Source: Arthrobacter woluwensis
GTDB taxonomy: Bacteria; Actinomycetota; Actinomycetes; Actinomycetales; Micrococcaceae
Assembly (NCBI RefSeq): GCF_900105345.1
Contig: NZ_FNSN01000002.1
Location: forward strand, 18,745 to 82,744
Reading direction: 5' to 3'
Length of the DNA: 64,000 bases
Numbering within the stretch: position 1 is the first letter of the stretch; every line of letters begins with the position of its first letter. Of this stretch, positions 6,840-16,012 are shown in pieces. Below the pieces are notes generated by a model, which was given only the letters and a program-made list of their open reading frames with translations, did not search any database and was not told the DNA's origin. The translations under genes were made by a program, and so were the position numbers.

Positions 6840-7316
6840 TTGGCCAGTTCAGTCATTTCGATCAAGTACAAGTGCGGTCACACGCAGAACACGGATCTGT
6901 CCGCGGTCCCGGCTGGGAAGCGGAAGGCCCACGCCTACGGCCTGGGTAAGCACCGGGTTTGTTTGCGCTGTTTCAAGGCTGGCAATGATGCCGAGCGCCA
7001 GGCGTTCCTGGAGAAGAAGAACGCCGAGACCCTGGCCGAGTCTGAGGTCTTTGAGGAGACTCACCAGCTGCCGCCTCTTGTCGGTGGGGTCAAACAGGTC
7101 TCGTGGGCCACCCGGATCCGGTACGAGCTCTTCTCATCGGCGTTGGAAGAACTCGCCGAGGATGACTTCGCCGCCCTGCTGCAGGAGGCACAGAGCGTAA
7201 CGCGTGCCGGGTGGTGGATCGATAACAACGACATGGACGTCGAGGATCTGCTCGAGTTCGTCTCCACGGCAGGAGATGCGGGGAGGCCGCGTGAAGAATC
7301 CGAAAACCCGTTCTGA
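6840..7316 (+). CDS. Hypothetical zinc-ribbon-like protein
   Basis: A 158-aa protein starting at TTG 6840, chosen because AGGAGG stands six bases upstream; the longer frame to 6735 would run through the terminator hairpin. The N-terminus has KCGH followed about 30 residues later by CLRC, a possible metal-binding knuckle. The middle is charged and helical, and the C-terminus is acidic. Upstream, GTGTGTCA (6754-6761) and the palindrome GGGAACACTCAATGTTCCC (6794-6812) resemble the elements found before three transfer-region operons. First gene of an operon with the small gene at 7291 and the MinD-like ATPase. Confidence 0.7.
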   Translation: MASSVISIKYKCGHTQNTDLSAVPAGKRKAHAYGLGKHRVCLRCFKAGNDAERQAFLEKKNAETLAESEVFEETHQLPPLVGGVKQVSWATRIRYELFSSALEELAEDDFAALLQEAQSVTRAGWWIDNNDMDVEDLLEFVSTAGDAGRPREESENPF

Positions 7317-7458
7317 GACGGCCGCCTACACCCGCTACGGGGTCCCGACAGTTCCCAGCCCTAACGGTAGGACCACCGTGATCTGGCCTGACATTCCGCA
7401 GCCCGTGGTACGGGCCGCGACCATCCCAGCTACTTCCAACGAAAGCGAAAACTCGTGA
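7291..7458 (+). CDS. Small hypothetical protein, 55 aa
   Basis: A short reading frame starting at GTG 7291 inside the end of the previous gene and ending at TGA 7456-7458, which overlaps the GTG start of the next gene (GTGA). This overlap at both ends suggests translational coupling. The product is basic and Pro/Thr-rich with the stretch TVIWPDIPQPVV and no recognisable domain. It could be a linker-type small protein or a spurious frame. Confidence 0.4.
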   Translation: MKNPKTRSETAAYTRYGVPTVPSPNGRTTVIWPDIPQPVVRAATIPATSNESENS

Positions 7459-9008
7459 GCACACACCTGCTCAGGGCCTCCATGATGACCCTGACCGATA
7501 CCCACGGCACGGAACTCCAAGCCACCACCTCCAAAGAGCTCGGCGAACTCCTGGCCGAGCTTGAGCAGTCCGCCGGCGCCGGCGGACTGCTCGTGGACCT
7601 GACCGGTTCGATGGTCCCTGACAGCGACGGTCCCTTTCCCCTGACCCCCGCGCAGCAGGGGACCACCGCCAAGCCGACCCGGCTGCAGCTGCACCTGGCA
7701 GATTGGGTCCTGGACGATGGCACGCGCGTCGACCGGCTGGAAACTGCCCTCGCGATCGCCAGGTCTGTTCCTGGTTCCACCCATCTGACGGTCATGAACC
7801 CCCGCGCCGAGAACGGGTTCACCACGGTGGAGATCCCCGAGCTCGTAGTAGTTGGCCCCCGCAGGGGCACCAGCCCTGCCCTCACTGAAAGCGCTCACTC
7901 GCGGCCAGTCGCAGAGCATGCCCCTGAGTCGGTAGTTCTGCATAGCACTCCTGAGGAGGCAGTGGCAGCTGCGCAAGAGGATCAGCTCGTGTTCGTCGCT
8001 CCCGGATCCGCCACGGGTTCCCCGGAGAGGGACCCTGAGCTGTTCTACGTGCTGGGTCGGGGGTTCTCGCTGGACCCGTTCCTGGATGATTCGCCGGCTA
8101 CGCAGGGCCTTCCGGCGTTCTGGAACCGTTTGGATAAGGGCAGCCGGGGCCCGGGACCCGTCGAAGCCGCGGCTCGTCGTGAAGCAGCAGAGCTTGCCGT
8201 GTGCGAGATGATCATCCGTCAGGCCACCTGGCCCAGCGGCGCAGCAGCGTGGACGACAGCGAACAAGAAGGGAAACTCGGCCAAGACCCCGGCAACGATT
8301 GCCGTAGGCGGGAAGATCGCCTCGGTGCGCGGCGGGGGAGTGGCGCTGGTGGAAGCCTCGGATGACCCCGGCCAGCTCGCAGGACGCTCCGAGGGTGAGC
8401 AGCGCCGCGGCATCGGCGAGCTCATCCTGTCCGCCCCAACCATCGGCACGAAAGCACAGCTGGAAGGCTTCGCCGTCCCCCAGACGTCCTTTGCTCACAC
8501 CTTCGGATCCTCGGCGTCCCGCCGGGCACCGCTGGACCAGGGGAGCGTCCGGCAAATGGCGGAGCTGGTCGACCAGTACTACAGCCTGAGGGCCATGGAC
8601 TCCGGGAACGTCTACACGAGCTCAGCATTCACCGGCGCCATGGAAACCTCCGACGCGCTGCTGGTTCCGATGATGAACGCTACCGACTCGATGGGGGAGG
8701 CAGTGGAACTGTTCGACTACCTGCGCCAGCACCCGGATCCTCACTTCCAGAACCTGGCCGAAAAGGCCATCGTCGTGCGGGTCTCTGACGGACGCCCGGA
8801 GGTCAAGGTCGAACGACTGGTCAAGGACTTCCAGCACCGCACCGGGATCAGCGAGGACCGGATGTTCGTCCTGCCCTTCGACGCGCACCTGGCAGAGCGG
8901 GGTCCCATCACCCTGGCCAAGCTCTCTCCGGCCACCCACGCAGCGCTCCTGCGGATCTCCGCTGCACTGATCCTGCAACTGCAGGACGCCACCGATTCAC
9001 GAACCTGA
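7455..9008 (+). CDS. MinD/ParA-like P-loop ATPase, plasmid type
   Basis: A 517-aa protein. The C-terminal half has the order of a MinD/ParA ATPase: a deviant Walker A (KKGNSAKTP, near residue 270), an A-prime-like segment ending ALVEASDDPGQL, a switch region with DQYYSLRAMDSGN (Walker B-like), a conserved ADALLVPMMNA-like strand and a C-terminal helical tail. The N-terminal 200 residues have no recognised fold. ParA/MinD proteins segregate plasmids or position complexes; here no ParB partner is adjacent, so a role in partition or in placing the transfer machinery is inferred. Translation is coupled to the previous small gene, and a strong terminator follows at 9025. Confidence 0.7.
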   Translation: MSTHLLRASMMTLTDTHGTELQATTSKELGELLAELEQSAGAGGLLVDLTGSMVPDSDGPFPLTPAQQGTTAKPTRLQLHLADWVLDDGTRVDRLETALAIARSVPGSTHLTVMNPRAENGFTTVEIPELVVVGPRRGTSPALTESAHSRPVAEHAPESVVLHSTPEEAVAAAQEDQLVFVAPGSATGSPERDPELFYVLGRGFSLDPFLDDSPATQGLPAFWNRLDKGSRGPGPVEAAARREAAELAVCEMIIRQATWPSGAAAWTTANKKGNSAKTPATIAVGGKIASVRGGGVALVEASDDPGQLAGRSEGEQRRGIGELILSAPTIGTKAQLEGFAVPQTSFAHTFGSSASRRAPLDQGSVRQMAELVDQYYSLRAMDSGNVYTSSAFTGAMETSDALLVPMMNATDSMGEAVELFDYLRQHPDPHFQNLAEKAIVVRVSDGRPEVKVERLVKDFQHRTGISEDRMFVLPFDAHLAERGPITLAKLSPATHAALLRISAALILQLQDATDSRT

Positions 9009-9024
9009 CCACACCGCACCACAT

Positions 9025-9064
9025 GGAGGGTGGGTAGCAGATCGGCTGCTACCCACCCTCCTTT
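9025..9064 (+). terminator. Intrinsic terminator after the MinD-like gene
   Basis: GGAGGGTGGGTAGCA (9025-9039) pairs perfectly with 9047-9061, followed by TTT. It lies 17 bp after the stop codon. Confidence 0.8.
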
Positions 9065-9795
9065 CATGTCCCCGGCCACTACGGGGCCGGTCACGGCCCA
9101 CGGTGGTCAGGGGGCGGGGCATCGGAGAGTTGAGAAGGGTGGCTGGCTTCTTAACCGGTCAGGGTGCTCGCCTCACTGGGCGGTTCAGTGGCCGTCCCGA
9201 CTCGTGCGGGCTCGTTCACCGGCTGTCGTGCTCGCCTGGCTGTGTGCAGGTTCTCAGGCACGGCTTCGCCACGGACAGCAGCGGATGGGCTGTCCCTCAT
9301 GGTCAGCCCCACAGGCTCTGTGGTGGTGGACGTCCTGGCACCGGGGGTGCTGCTGTGCTCACCTGAGGATTCCACGCTCACCTCATCCGAAACGACGGCC
9401 AGATCGCCCACGCTGCGCGCGGCCAACCTGACCGGAAAATTATGGCCACCGGTCACGAGGGCGGTCACGGCCATGACCGCGGCCACGGGTCACCAGGACA
9501 CTCCGGTGACCGCACCCCGGCAAGATCTGGCCACCGGCCACCCCCATGGCCAACCTCTTTGGCCGGCCACTGGCCGGCTGGCCACCATGGCCACCACCAC
9601 GCCCCGGGTCAACCGCGCCACGGATCGCTCAGCGGCCCAGACGGGGCATCCCTCGACTGGCCGTGCACCTTCCGTGTCGCTGGTTCCCTGCACCGCGTCC
9701 TTCGGTGCCGGGGGCAGCTCCCGCAGCAACCCCAGGACACCGGTTCGGCTCGATGAGCTGCACGGTGTCTCCGGTACGACACCGTGGTTCCAACG
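9065..9795. other. Gene-free region rich in GGYCAC words (candidate origin)
   Basis: No open frame here looks like a protein: the long frames are low-complexity and biased to Ser, Thr, Pro and Arg. Between 9444 and 9594 the word GGCCAC occurs seven times, GGTCAC three times (9451, 9463, 9488) and GTGACC once (9506). Such clustering of a short word suggests iteron-like or accessory-protein sites. The region stands between a plasmid-type ATPase operon and the relaxase operon, a usual place for oriV or oriT. Confidence 0.5.
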
Positions 9796-9945
9796 TCACT
9801 CAACCACCCACCAATCACCCCACTCAACCACCCACAACACCCACCACTCCAAGCCCTAAGAAACACCTCAAACCACCACCCCTAAAACCCCACCACCAAG
9901 CCCCAAGAAACACCTACCCCCAAAAGCACCAAAAACCTCTCACAC
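9796..9945. other. Nearly G-free 150-bp tract with direct repeats
   Basis: Only five G occur on the plus strand in 150 bases. The minus strand is correspondingly rich in runs such as GGGG, GGTGGTGGGG and GGGG, so G-quadruplex or single-strand structures are possible. AAGCCCTAAGAAACACCT (9851-9868) is repeated as AAGCCCCAAGAAACACCT (9898-9915). It ends about 80 bp before the relaxase accessory gene. I regard it as the best oriT or single-strand-origin candidate; no nic site can be assigned. Confidence 0.5.
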
Positions 9946-10026
9946 GTCTGGCACCAAGGTGCACCTGACGGGGGACAAATCGGACCACAGACATACGCCG
10001 GCCTACCCCGTCAGGGAAGACCAGGC

Positions 10027-10713
10027 ATGAGCGAGAACAACGCCGCCAGCGTGAAGGCAGGCCGGTGTGGCAAATGCCTGGGCCCCCTCCCTGAAGGGGC
10101 CCGGAGCACGCAGAAGTACTGCACACCTCAGTGCAGGGCCACCGCGAAGAAGCGCCGCCAGCGAGGCCAGCTCGAAGCCGACGTGCCGGAGAAGGCCCTG
10201 GCTGCAGCAATCCACCGGACCGCCACCTCAGTCCGGCAGCTCGACGCGATCGAGGGACGACTGCGCCGCAACCTGAACAGCCGGCAGGAACTGGCCGCCA
10301 AGATCCGGCAGCTCGAGACGGCCCTGGAAGCTGAACGGACACACGCGGCCAAGGTCATCGAGGAGCAAGCGGCCAAGACCGCGAACATGCGTGGCCAGAT
10401 GGCCGCGGCCGCCCAGGGGGCGGCCACACTCGTGGCCACCCAACAGGAGCTCGAGAAGCTGCGTGACCGCCTGGCCGCCGGGAACAACGCCTACACCAAA
10501 GTGGTGGCCGAGAATGACCGGCTCCGGGCCGAACTGAAATCCAGGGCGGCCAGGGAACAACAGCTCGCCCGACTCGTGCACACCGGGACCGTGCTGGCCC
10601 GGGCGCTGGCTCGGACAACTCGCGGGGGCGTGACGGGCCTGGCCCCCGAGGAACGAACCGCTCTGGCCAGTTGGGCCGCCTATGCGAAGAAGAGAAACGA
10701 GAAGAAGCGATGA
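10027..10713 (+). CDS. Relaxase accessory protein with zinc finger and coiled coil
   Basis: A 228-aa protein. Residues 14-36 hold CGKC and KYCTPQCR, a four-cysteine zinc-binding element. A long helical region from about residue 60 to 175, rich in Glu, Arg, Ala and Leu, is likely coiled coil. The C-terminus is basic. Its TGA overlaps the relaxase ATG (ATGA at 10710-10713), so the two are translationally coupled. By position and composition it probably binds near oriT and helps form the relaxosome; that is inference. Upstream, CTGACGGGG (9966-9974) and CCCCGTCAG (10006-10014) form a dyad. Confidence 0.7.
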   Translation: MSENNAASVKAGRCGKCLGPLPEGARSTQKYCTPQCRATAKKRRQRGQLEADVPEKALAAAIHRTATSVRQLDAIEGRLRRNLNSRQELAAKIRQLETALEAERTHAAKVIEEQAAKTANMRGQMAAAAQGAATLVATQQELEKLRDRLAAGNNAYTKVVAENDRLRAELKSRAAREQQLARLVHTGTVLARALARTTRGGVTGLAPEERTALASWAAYAKKRNEKKR

Positions 10714-13700
10714 CCGTTTCCATCGGACGGATCAGTATCGACTACTACCTGGAACAGGCCGCCGGCGACGGCGCCCAGACCGGGACCCGGGATCTGAGCG
10801 CCTACTACACCGAGTCCCAAGCCCCAGCAGGGCGGTGGAGAGGCAAGGGCCTGGTCGACGTCCACCTGGAACAGGGCGCTGTGGTGGAGAAGATCCACGC
10901 CAAACGCCTCTACGAAGAACTCATCGACCCGATGACCCTTCAGCCACTGGGACGTCGACCGATCAAAGAGCAGAAGGCCGGCGCTGATACGAAGACCCCG
11001 GCCGGTGCGCCGGCGAAACCCGAGCGCAAACCTGTTGCCGGTTTTGACCTGACGTTCTCACCGCCCAAAAGCATTTCCGCGCTCTGGGCCCTGGCCGACA
11101 CCCACACCCAAGCCGAGCTGTACCGGGCGCACCGGGAAGCGATGGACGAAGTTCTGAACTGGGCCGAGGACAACGTGATCCAGACACGGGCCGGACACGG
11201 GGGAGTGGCGAAGGTCGCCGCCACCGGGATGATCGCCTCCGAGTTCGATCACTGGGACTCCCGCGCCGGGGACCCGCAGCTCCACACCCACGTGGTGATC
11301 GCCAACCGGGTCAAACGCGTCTCCGACGGCGGGTGGGGGACCCTGGACTCCTACACCCTGCACCGCAACGTCGTAGCCCTGTCAGAGATGTACAACTCTC
11401 GCCTCTTCGACCGGGTGGGCGCCCGGGTCGGGGCCGTGGCCGAACTGCGGCTCAAAGACCCCGAGACCGGCTCAGAATTCGAAACGATCGCCCAAGCGAT
11501 CGAGGGACTGAACTTCCTGGACGAGGATCCCCGACAGGCCCGTGTGGAGCTGGCCGGAGTACCGCAGATTCTCCTGGAGGAATTCAGCACCCGCATCTCC
11601 GAGATCAACCGGCTCACCGAGGAACGCAAAGCCCAGTACCTCGAAGCGACCGGGCGGGAACCGACCGCGGCCATGGTCCTGAAGTGGAGGGGAGAGGCGA
11701 CCCTGGCCTCCCGGGAACCCAAGGACAAAGACCGCCCGCTGTCCCTGCCCGAGAAAATGGCCGGCTGGCGGGAGCGAGCCCTGAACATTGGGGTGAATCC
11801 CTCCGACATGGTCCGGGAAGCCGTCGGCCGTGACGTCACCTTCCTCACAGCAGCAGACCTCACCCCGGACCTGACGCGTCGGCTCGCCGGTCTCGTGCTG
11901 CAGGACGCGGCACAGCGGCGCACGACCTTCACCCGGGCGAACCTGATCGCCTCCACCGAACGACTCCTGCGCGGGGTGCGCGTGAACGCGATGGAAGAAC
12001 GGATCAAGCTGCAGGAACTGATCGTCACCGATGCCACCGAGCAGGCGGTGTCCCTCACACCGGCCCGGATGGGACAGCCAGAAGGGGAGGATGCGTTCCT
12101 GATCAAGGACAGCACCAGCGTGTTCCAAACCCCCACGCTCTACACCGCCCAGGAAACCCTGGACACCGAGCAGTACCTGATCAGCCGCCTCCACGCAGAA
12201 GCCCACGGGATCGCCGAGGCTCACGAGCTCCTGACCGAGTTCCGGACCAAGGGCGGCCACGCGCTCTCCGGGGACCAGCACCAGGCCGCCGCGGCGGTCC
12301 TGTCCTCCAACCGGGCGGTCGATGCGATCATCGGCCCTGCCGGCACCGGAAAGACCACAACCATGCGCGCAGTCAGAGAAGCGTGGGAGAGCGTTCACGG
12401 CCGCGTCGTGGGCCTGGCCCCCTCCGCCGTTGCCGCAGCCGTGCTCGCTGAAGAACTCGACACCGGGTGTGAGAACGTCGCCAAATGGCTCTACGAGACC
12501 ATCGGAGAAGGAGCCCTCCGCCGGATGAAGCGCGTCACCGAGCTGGAAGAGCGCCTGGCCCGCGCCGAAACCCGCGCCGGACGCAAAGGCTCCCGCGCCG
12601 CGACCCGGGCTGAGCTGGAGCATCTACGTGGGCGACTGGCCCAGGAGTGCGCTGAACAGGCGAAGTTCACCCTCCGCGACGGTGACCTGTTGATCCTGGA
12701 CGAGGCCTCCATGATCAGCACCGCGGACCTGCTGTACCTGAACCGGCAGGCCGAAGCGGCCGGGGCGAAGATCCTCATGGTCGGGGACCCTGCCCAGCTG
12801 GAATCCGTGGACGCCGGCGGGTTCCTCGGATGGATGGAACGCCATGAGGAAGCGGCCTGGCTCGATACCGTGTGGCGGTTCACCAACGACTGGGAAGGCA
12901 CCGCGTCCCTGAAACTGCGCAGCGGAGACCTGGATGTTATCAAGACCTACCAGGAAGCCGGCCGCATCATCCCCTGCGGCGACGGCGGCGCATCCGAACA
13001 GGCCTACCGGGCCTGGGCACGCGACACAGCACAGGATCTCACCCGCTCCTTGCTCATCGCCGGCGACAACCTCACCGTCAAGGAGCTCAATCAACGCGCC
13101 CAGCAAGACCTCGTCGCAGAAGGCCGCGTCGACGTCGAAAACACCGTGCCCCTGCGGACAGGGTTCGCCGGCGTCGGAGATCTCCTACTGGCGCGAACGA
13201 ACAACCGCAGAATCATCGATGAGACCGGCCACTTCGTCAAAAACGGCACCCGCCTTTTCGTCACCACCATCCAGCCCGACGGCGCCGTCACCGCCACCCG
13301 CTCCGACACCGGCGCCGCCCTGACCCTGGACGCCACCTACCTGGCCGAAGCCGTCGAACTCGGGTACGCGTGCACCGCACACCGAAGCCAAGGCGTCACC
13401 GTGGCCACCGCCCACACCGTCGTCACCCCAGGCCAGCCCCGGGAACAGTTCTACGTCGCCATGACCCGCGGCAGGAACAACAACACCGCCTACGTGGCCC
13501 TGCGCGAGGAAGAACCAGACTCCCCGGACACCTGGGGCATGATGCACACCATCCAGTCCGAAAGCGCCGGTGAAATCATCGCCGGGATCCTCCGCAACGC
13601 CACCGCCGAGAAAACCGCCCACGAAGTGCGCGAGGCAGAACACGGCTACGCCAACGACCTCGGCCGGATCCTCCACGAACTCGACTACACCGGCCACGCA

Positions 13701-14408
13701 GCCCGCGCCACCGCAGCCGCGCACTGGGTCCACACCCACCTGCCAGAACAAGCCTCCGAACTGCTCAACCACCCCGACTGGCCCGACCTCATCACCGCCG
13801 ACATCGCCACAGCAATCCCGGACGGGCCGCCGAACCCGGGACCATCCATCGCCCAACTGGCCGCCGCCGTCCGCAACCACACGGCATCACCAGTGACAGG
13901 CGAGAATCGCATCCTCACCGCACTGTCCTCCTTCCCCCCGATGACCGAAGAGCAGCAGCGCGTCAAAGACCTCCTGCAGCACAAAGCCGAAGAACGCCTC
14001 ACCGTACTTACCCACGAAACCCTCACCGAACGGCCCACCTGGTGGGAAGCGGCCGAAGAAACCCTCGGCGCCGAGGAAGCCCGTCGACGCCTCCCAGAGC
14101 TCCTGGCCTGGCGAGCAGTCGCGGAAGTCGACACCACCACTCCCTGGGGACCACCACCGCGGCCCAACAGCTACGCACACCGCTTCTACACCCACATCAA
14201 AGACAGCATTCCCGTCCCCAGCCACACCGAGGATGATGCCTGGGAGAACATCGACGAGATCACCCGCCGCACCGACGAAACCCTGGCAGACGTTGCGGCC
14301 ACTAACGCTGAGATTGATGCGATCCTCGGCTGGGACGACGCACCAGAGGACCCTGCCAGCACCCAGGCTCCAGAGGCCCCAGAGCAGGACTCAGTCAGTT
14401 GGGACTAG
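10710..14408 (+). CDS. MobF-family conjugative relaxase with helicase domain (TraA/TrwC type)
   Basis: A 1232-aa protein with an N-terminal TrwC-type relaxase domain and C-terminal RecD-like helicase domains. The metal-binding histidines are visible at His181 and in LHTH (192-194); tyrosines at 12-13 and 32-33 are candidates for the strand-transfer residue. The helicase part has Walker A GPAGTGKTTT near 541-550, DEASM near 660, and the late motif ACTAHRSQGVT. MobF proteins nick oriT, stay bound to the 5-prime end and unwind the transferred strand. The frame is open to 10671, but ATG 10710 overlaps the previous stop and gives the family N-terminus. The last 250 residues are acidic and poorly conserved-looking. 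Confidence 0.95.
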   Translation: MTVSIGRISIDYYLEQAAGDGAQTGTRDLSAYYTESQAPAGRWRGKGLVDVHLEQGAVVEKIHAKRLYEELIDPMTLQPLGRRPIKEQKAGADTKTPAGAPAKPERKPVAGFDLTFSPPKSISALWALADTHTQAELYRAHREAMDEVLNWAEDNVIQTRAGHGGVAKVAATGMIASEFDHWDSRAGDPQLHTHVVIANRVKRVSDGGWGTLDSYTLHRNVVALSEMYNSRLFDRVGARVGAVAELRLKDPETGSEFETIAQAIEGLNFLDEDPRQARVELAGVPQILLEEFSTRISEINRLTEERKAQYLEATGREPTAAMVLKWRGEATLASREPKDKDRPLSLPEKMAGWRERALNIGVNPSDMVREAVGRDVTFLTAADLTPDLTRRLAGLVLQDAAQRRTTFTRANLIASTERLLRGVRVNAMEERIKLQELIVTDATEQAVSLTPARMGQPEGEDAFLIKDSTSVFQTPTLYTAQETLDTEQYLISRLHAEAHGIAEAHELLTEFRTKGGHALSGDQHQAAAAVLSSNRAVDAIIGPAGTGKTTTMRAVREAWESVHGRVVGLAPSAVAAAVLAEELDTGCENVAKWLYETIGEGALRRMKRVTELEERLARAETRAGRKGSRAATRAELEHLRGRLAQECAEQAKFTLRDGDLLILDEASMISTADLLYLNRQAEAAGAKILMVGDPAQLESVDAGGFLGWMERHEEAAWLDTVWRFTNDWEGTASLKLRSGDLDVIKTYQEAGRIIPCGDGGASEQAYRAWARDTAQDLTRSLLIAGDNLTVKELNQRAQQDLVAEGRVDVENTVPLRTGFAGVGDLLLARTNNRRIIDETGHFVKNGTRLFVTTIQPDGAVTATRSDTGAALTLDATYLAEAVELGYACTAHRSQGVTVATAHTVVTPGQPREQFYVAMTRGRNNNTAYVALREEEPDSPDTWGMMHTIQSESAGEIIAGILRNATAEKTAHEVREAEHGYANDLGRILHELDYTGHAARATAAAHWVHTHLPEQASELLNHPDWPDLITADIATAIPDGPPNPGPSIAQLAAAVRNHTASPVTGENRILTALSSFPPMTEEQQRVKDLLQHKAEERLTVLTHETLTERPTWWEAAEETLGAEEARRRLPELLAWRAVAEVDTTTPWGPPPRPNSYAHRFYTHIKDSIPVPSHTEDDAWENIDEITRRTDETLADVAATNAEIDAILGWDDAPEDPASTQAPEAPEQDSVSWD

Positions 14409-14485
14409 GCCGGGAAGCCCGTTGCGATCAAAAGGTCTCGGATTAGGGTGTGAACACAACGGGACACTCACGAAGAGGAGCTGTA

Positions 14486-14926
14486 GTGAGCCAAATCGCA
14501 CTGAATATCGCAGGATACGAGCAGCAGAGCTACTGGGGGCATGAAGAGGGAGCCCCCATCATGTTCGCGCAGCTGTGGCGCAACGGGAGCACCCAGGATG
14601 AGCCGGAGATCTGGATCAAGGAGAACAACGTCAGCGCCTTCGTTACTGAACTTGCCTCAGCGGTAGACCCAGCCATGACGTTCGAAGACGTCTTTTTCCT
14701 CCTCGTGGAGGATGAGTACTTTCCCAAACCCCTCGAGCTGCCCTTCGGCGCCTACGTCGCCCAATGCCGCAAGGTGGGGTTCCTGAACCGGGCCCTCCGG
14801 TCAACGGTTCCCTGGGTCCGGTTCGAGGCAGAAAACAGCCCCTACCTGCCCGATGCGGCATTGCCCGCCGAACCCGAAGTCCCACAGGCCAAAGGCTGGC
14901 TCGCGAGACTCTTTAGCCGGCGCTGA
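14486..14926 (+). CDS. Hypothetical protein, 146 aa
   Basis: Not recognised. Starts at GTG 14486 with GAGGAG seven bases upstream. The sequence is acidic with alternating strands and helices (PEIWIKENNVSAFVTELA), has no membrane segment and ends with a basic amphipathic tail (KGWLARLFSRR) that could touch the membrane or a partner. It lies 77 bp after the relaxase on the same strand and may be co-transcribed with it. Confidence 0.65.
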   Translation: MSQIALNIAGYEQQSYWGHEEGAPIMFAQLWRNGSTQDEPEIWIKENNVSAFVTELASAVDPAMTFEDVFFLLVEDEYFPKPLELPFGAYVAQCRKVGFLNRALRSTVPWVRFEAENSPYLPDAALPAEPEVPQAKGWLARLFSRR

Positions 14927-15196
14927 GCCCGTGTGTGGAGTTTTGGCGGCGTTCCAAGGACCAAACAGTTAGCCCGGAGTGCAAAAATCCCAGGGGCTGA
15001 CGGCATTCCTGGTTCCGTGGGTGCGATCCGAGATCACGCTGAGGGATGAATTCCTGCAAGAGCGCTCGGTAGGCTTGGAGGACTGTGAAAAATTCCGCCA
15101 CACCTCCGCCCCAGAGCGAGGCTCGCTACTTTCTGACTATGTCAACCTGACTGGAGCCCACGATGACGGCTTGAACGGTGCCCGTCTGGGTGTGGG

Positions 15197-16012
15197 TTAG
15201 GTGGTTTGGTTGGCGAGGGTTTGGGCGAGTCGGTAGGAGTCGGTTCCTGTTTCGATGATGGTGCCGTGGAAGGTGAGTCTGTCGACGATCGCGGCGCAGA
15301 GGCGGGGGTCTGTGAAGGTGCGGGTCCAGCCGGAGAAGGATTGGTTGGAGGCGATCGCGATGGAGTTCTTTTCTTCCCGTTCGGTGAGGACTTGGAAGAG
15401 GAGCTCGGCTCCTCGTCGGTCTAGTTCCATGTAGCCGAGTTCGTCGATCAGTAGTAGGTCGACGCGGCCGTAGCGGGCGATGGTCTTGGCGAGTTGTTTC
15501 TCGTCGGAGGCTTCGACGAGCTCGTTCACGAGCCGGGTGGCTAGGGTGTAGCGGACTCGGAAGCCCTTCTCGGCCGCGGCGGTTCCCAGGCCGATGAGGA
15601 GGTGGGATTTACCGGTGCCGGAGTCTCCGATGAGGCAGAGGGGCTGGCCTTTGCGGATCCAGTCCCCGGTGGCCAGGGTGTGGATCGTGGCGGGGTTGAT
15701 GTTCGGGTTCGCGTCGAAGTCGAAGTCACCGAGCCATTTATCCCGGGGGAAGCCGGCTGCTTTCACACGCCGGATGGATGAGCGTCGGTCGCGGTCATCG
15801 CATTCTGCCAGGAGGAGTTCGGCGAGGAAGCCCTGATACGACAGTTGTTCTTTGCCGGCCACGGTGAGGGCCTCATCGAGCACGGCCCGGATCGTGGGCA
15901 GACGCAGTCGTCGGCAGGCCTGGTCAACGGCCGCGATCGCGGCTTGTTCACTCATCCCGCGCCGCCGGCGCAGCGTCGTAGTCACGGGTGTCGCTGGTGG
16001 GGTGGGGCTCAT
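15197..16012 (-). CDS. istB: IS21-family transposition helper ATPase IstB
   Basis: A 271-aa AAA+ ATPase. Walker A is GDSGTGKSHL (about residue 107), Walker B is LLLIDELGY, and the arrangement SIAIASNQSFSGWTRTF is typical of IstB/DnaC-like proteins. IstB remodels target DNA and stimulates IstA. Its ATG overlaps the istA stop by four bases. Confidence 0.95.
   Translation of the reverse strand: MSPTPPATPVTTTLRRRRGMSEQAAIAAVDQACRRLRLPTIRAVLDEALTVAGKEQLSYQGFLAELLLAECDDRDRRSSIRRVKAAGFPRDKWLGDFDFDANPNINPATIHTLATGDWIRKGQPLCLIGDSGTGKSHLLIGLGTAAAEKGFRVRYTLATRLVNELVEASDEKQLAKTIARYGRVDLLLIDELGYMELDRRGAELLFQVLTEREEKNSIAIASNQSFSGWTRTFTDPRLCAAIVDRLTFHGTIIETGTDSYRLAQTLANQTT

Noticed and set aside
9164..9859. 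231-codon plus-strand open frame and an overlapping 111-codon minus-strand frame in the candidate origin region
   Set aside because: Both are low-complexity (Ser, Thr, Pro, Arg rich), the plus frame runs into the G-poor tract, and neither resembles a folded protein.
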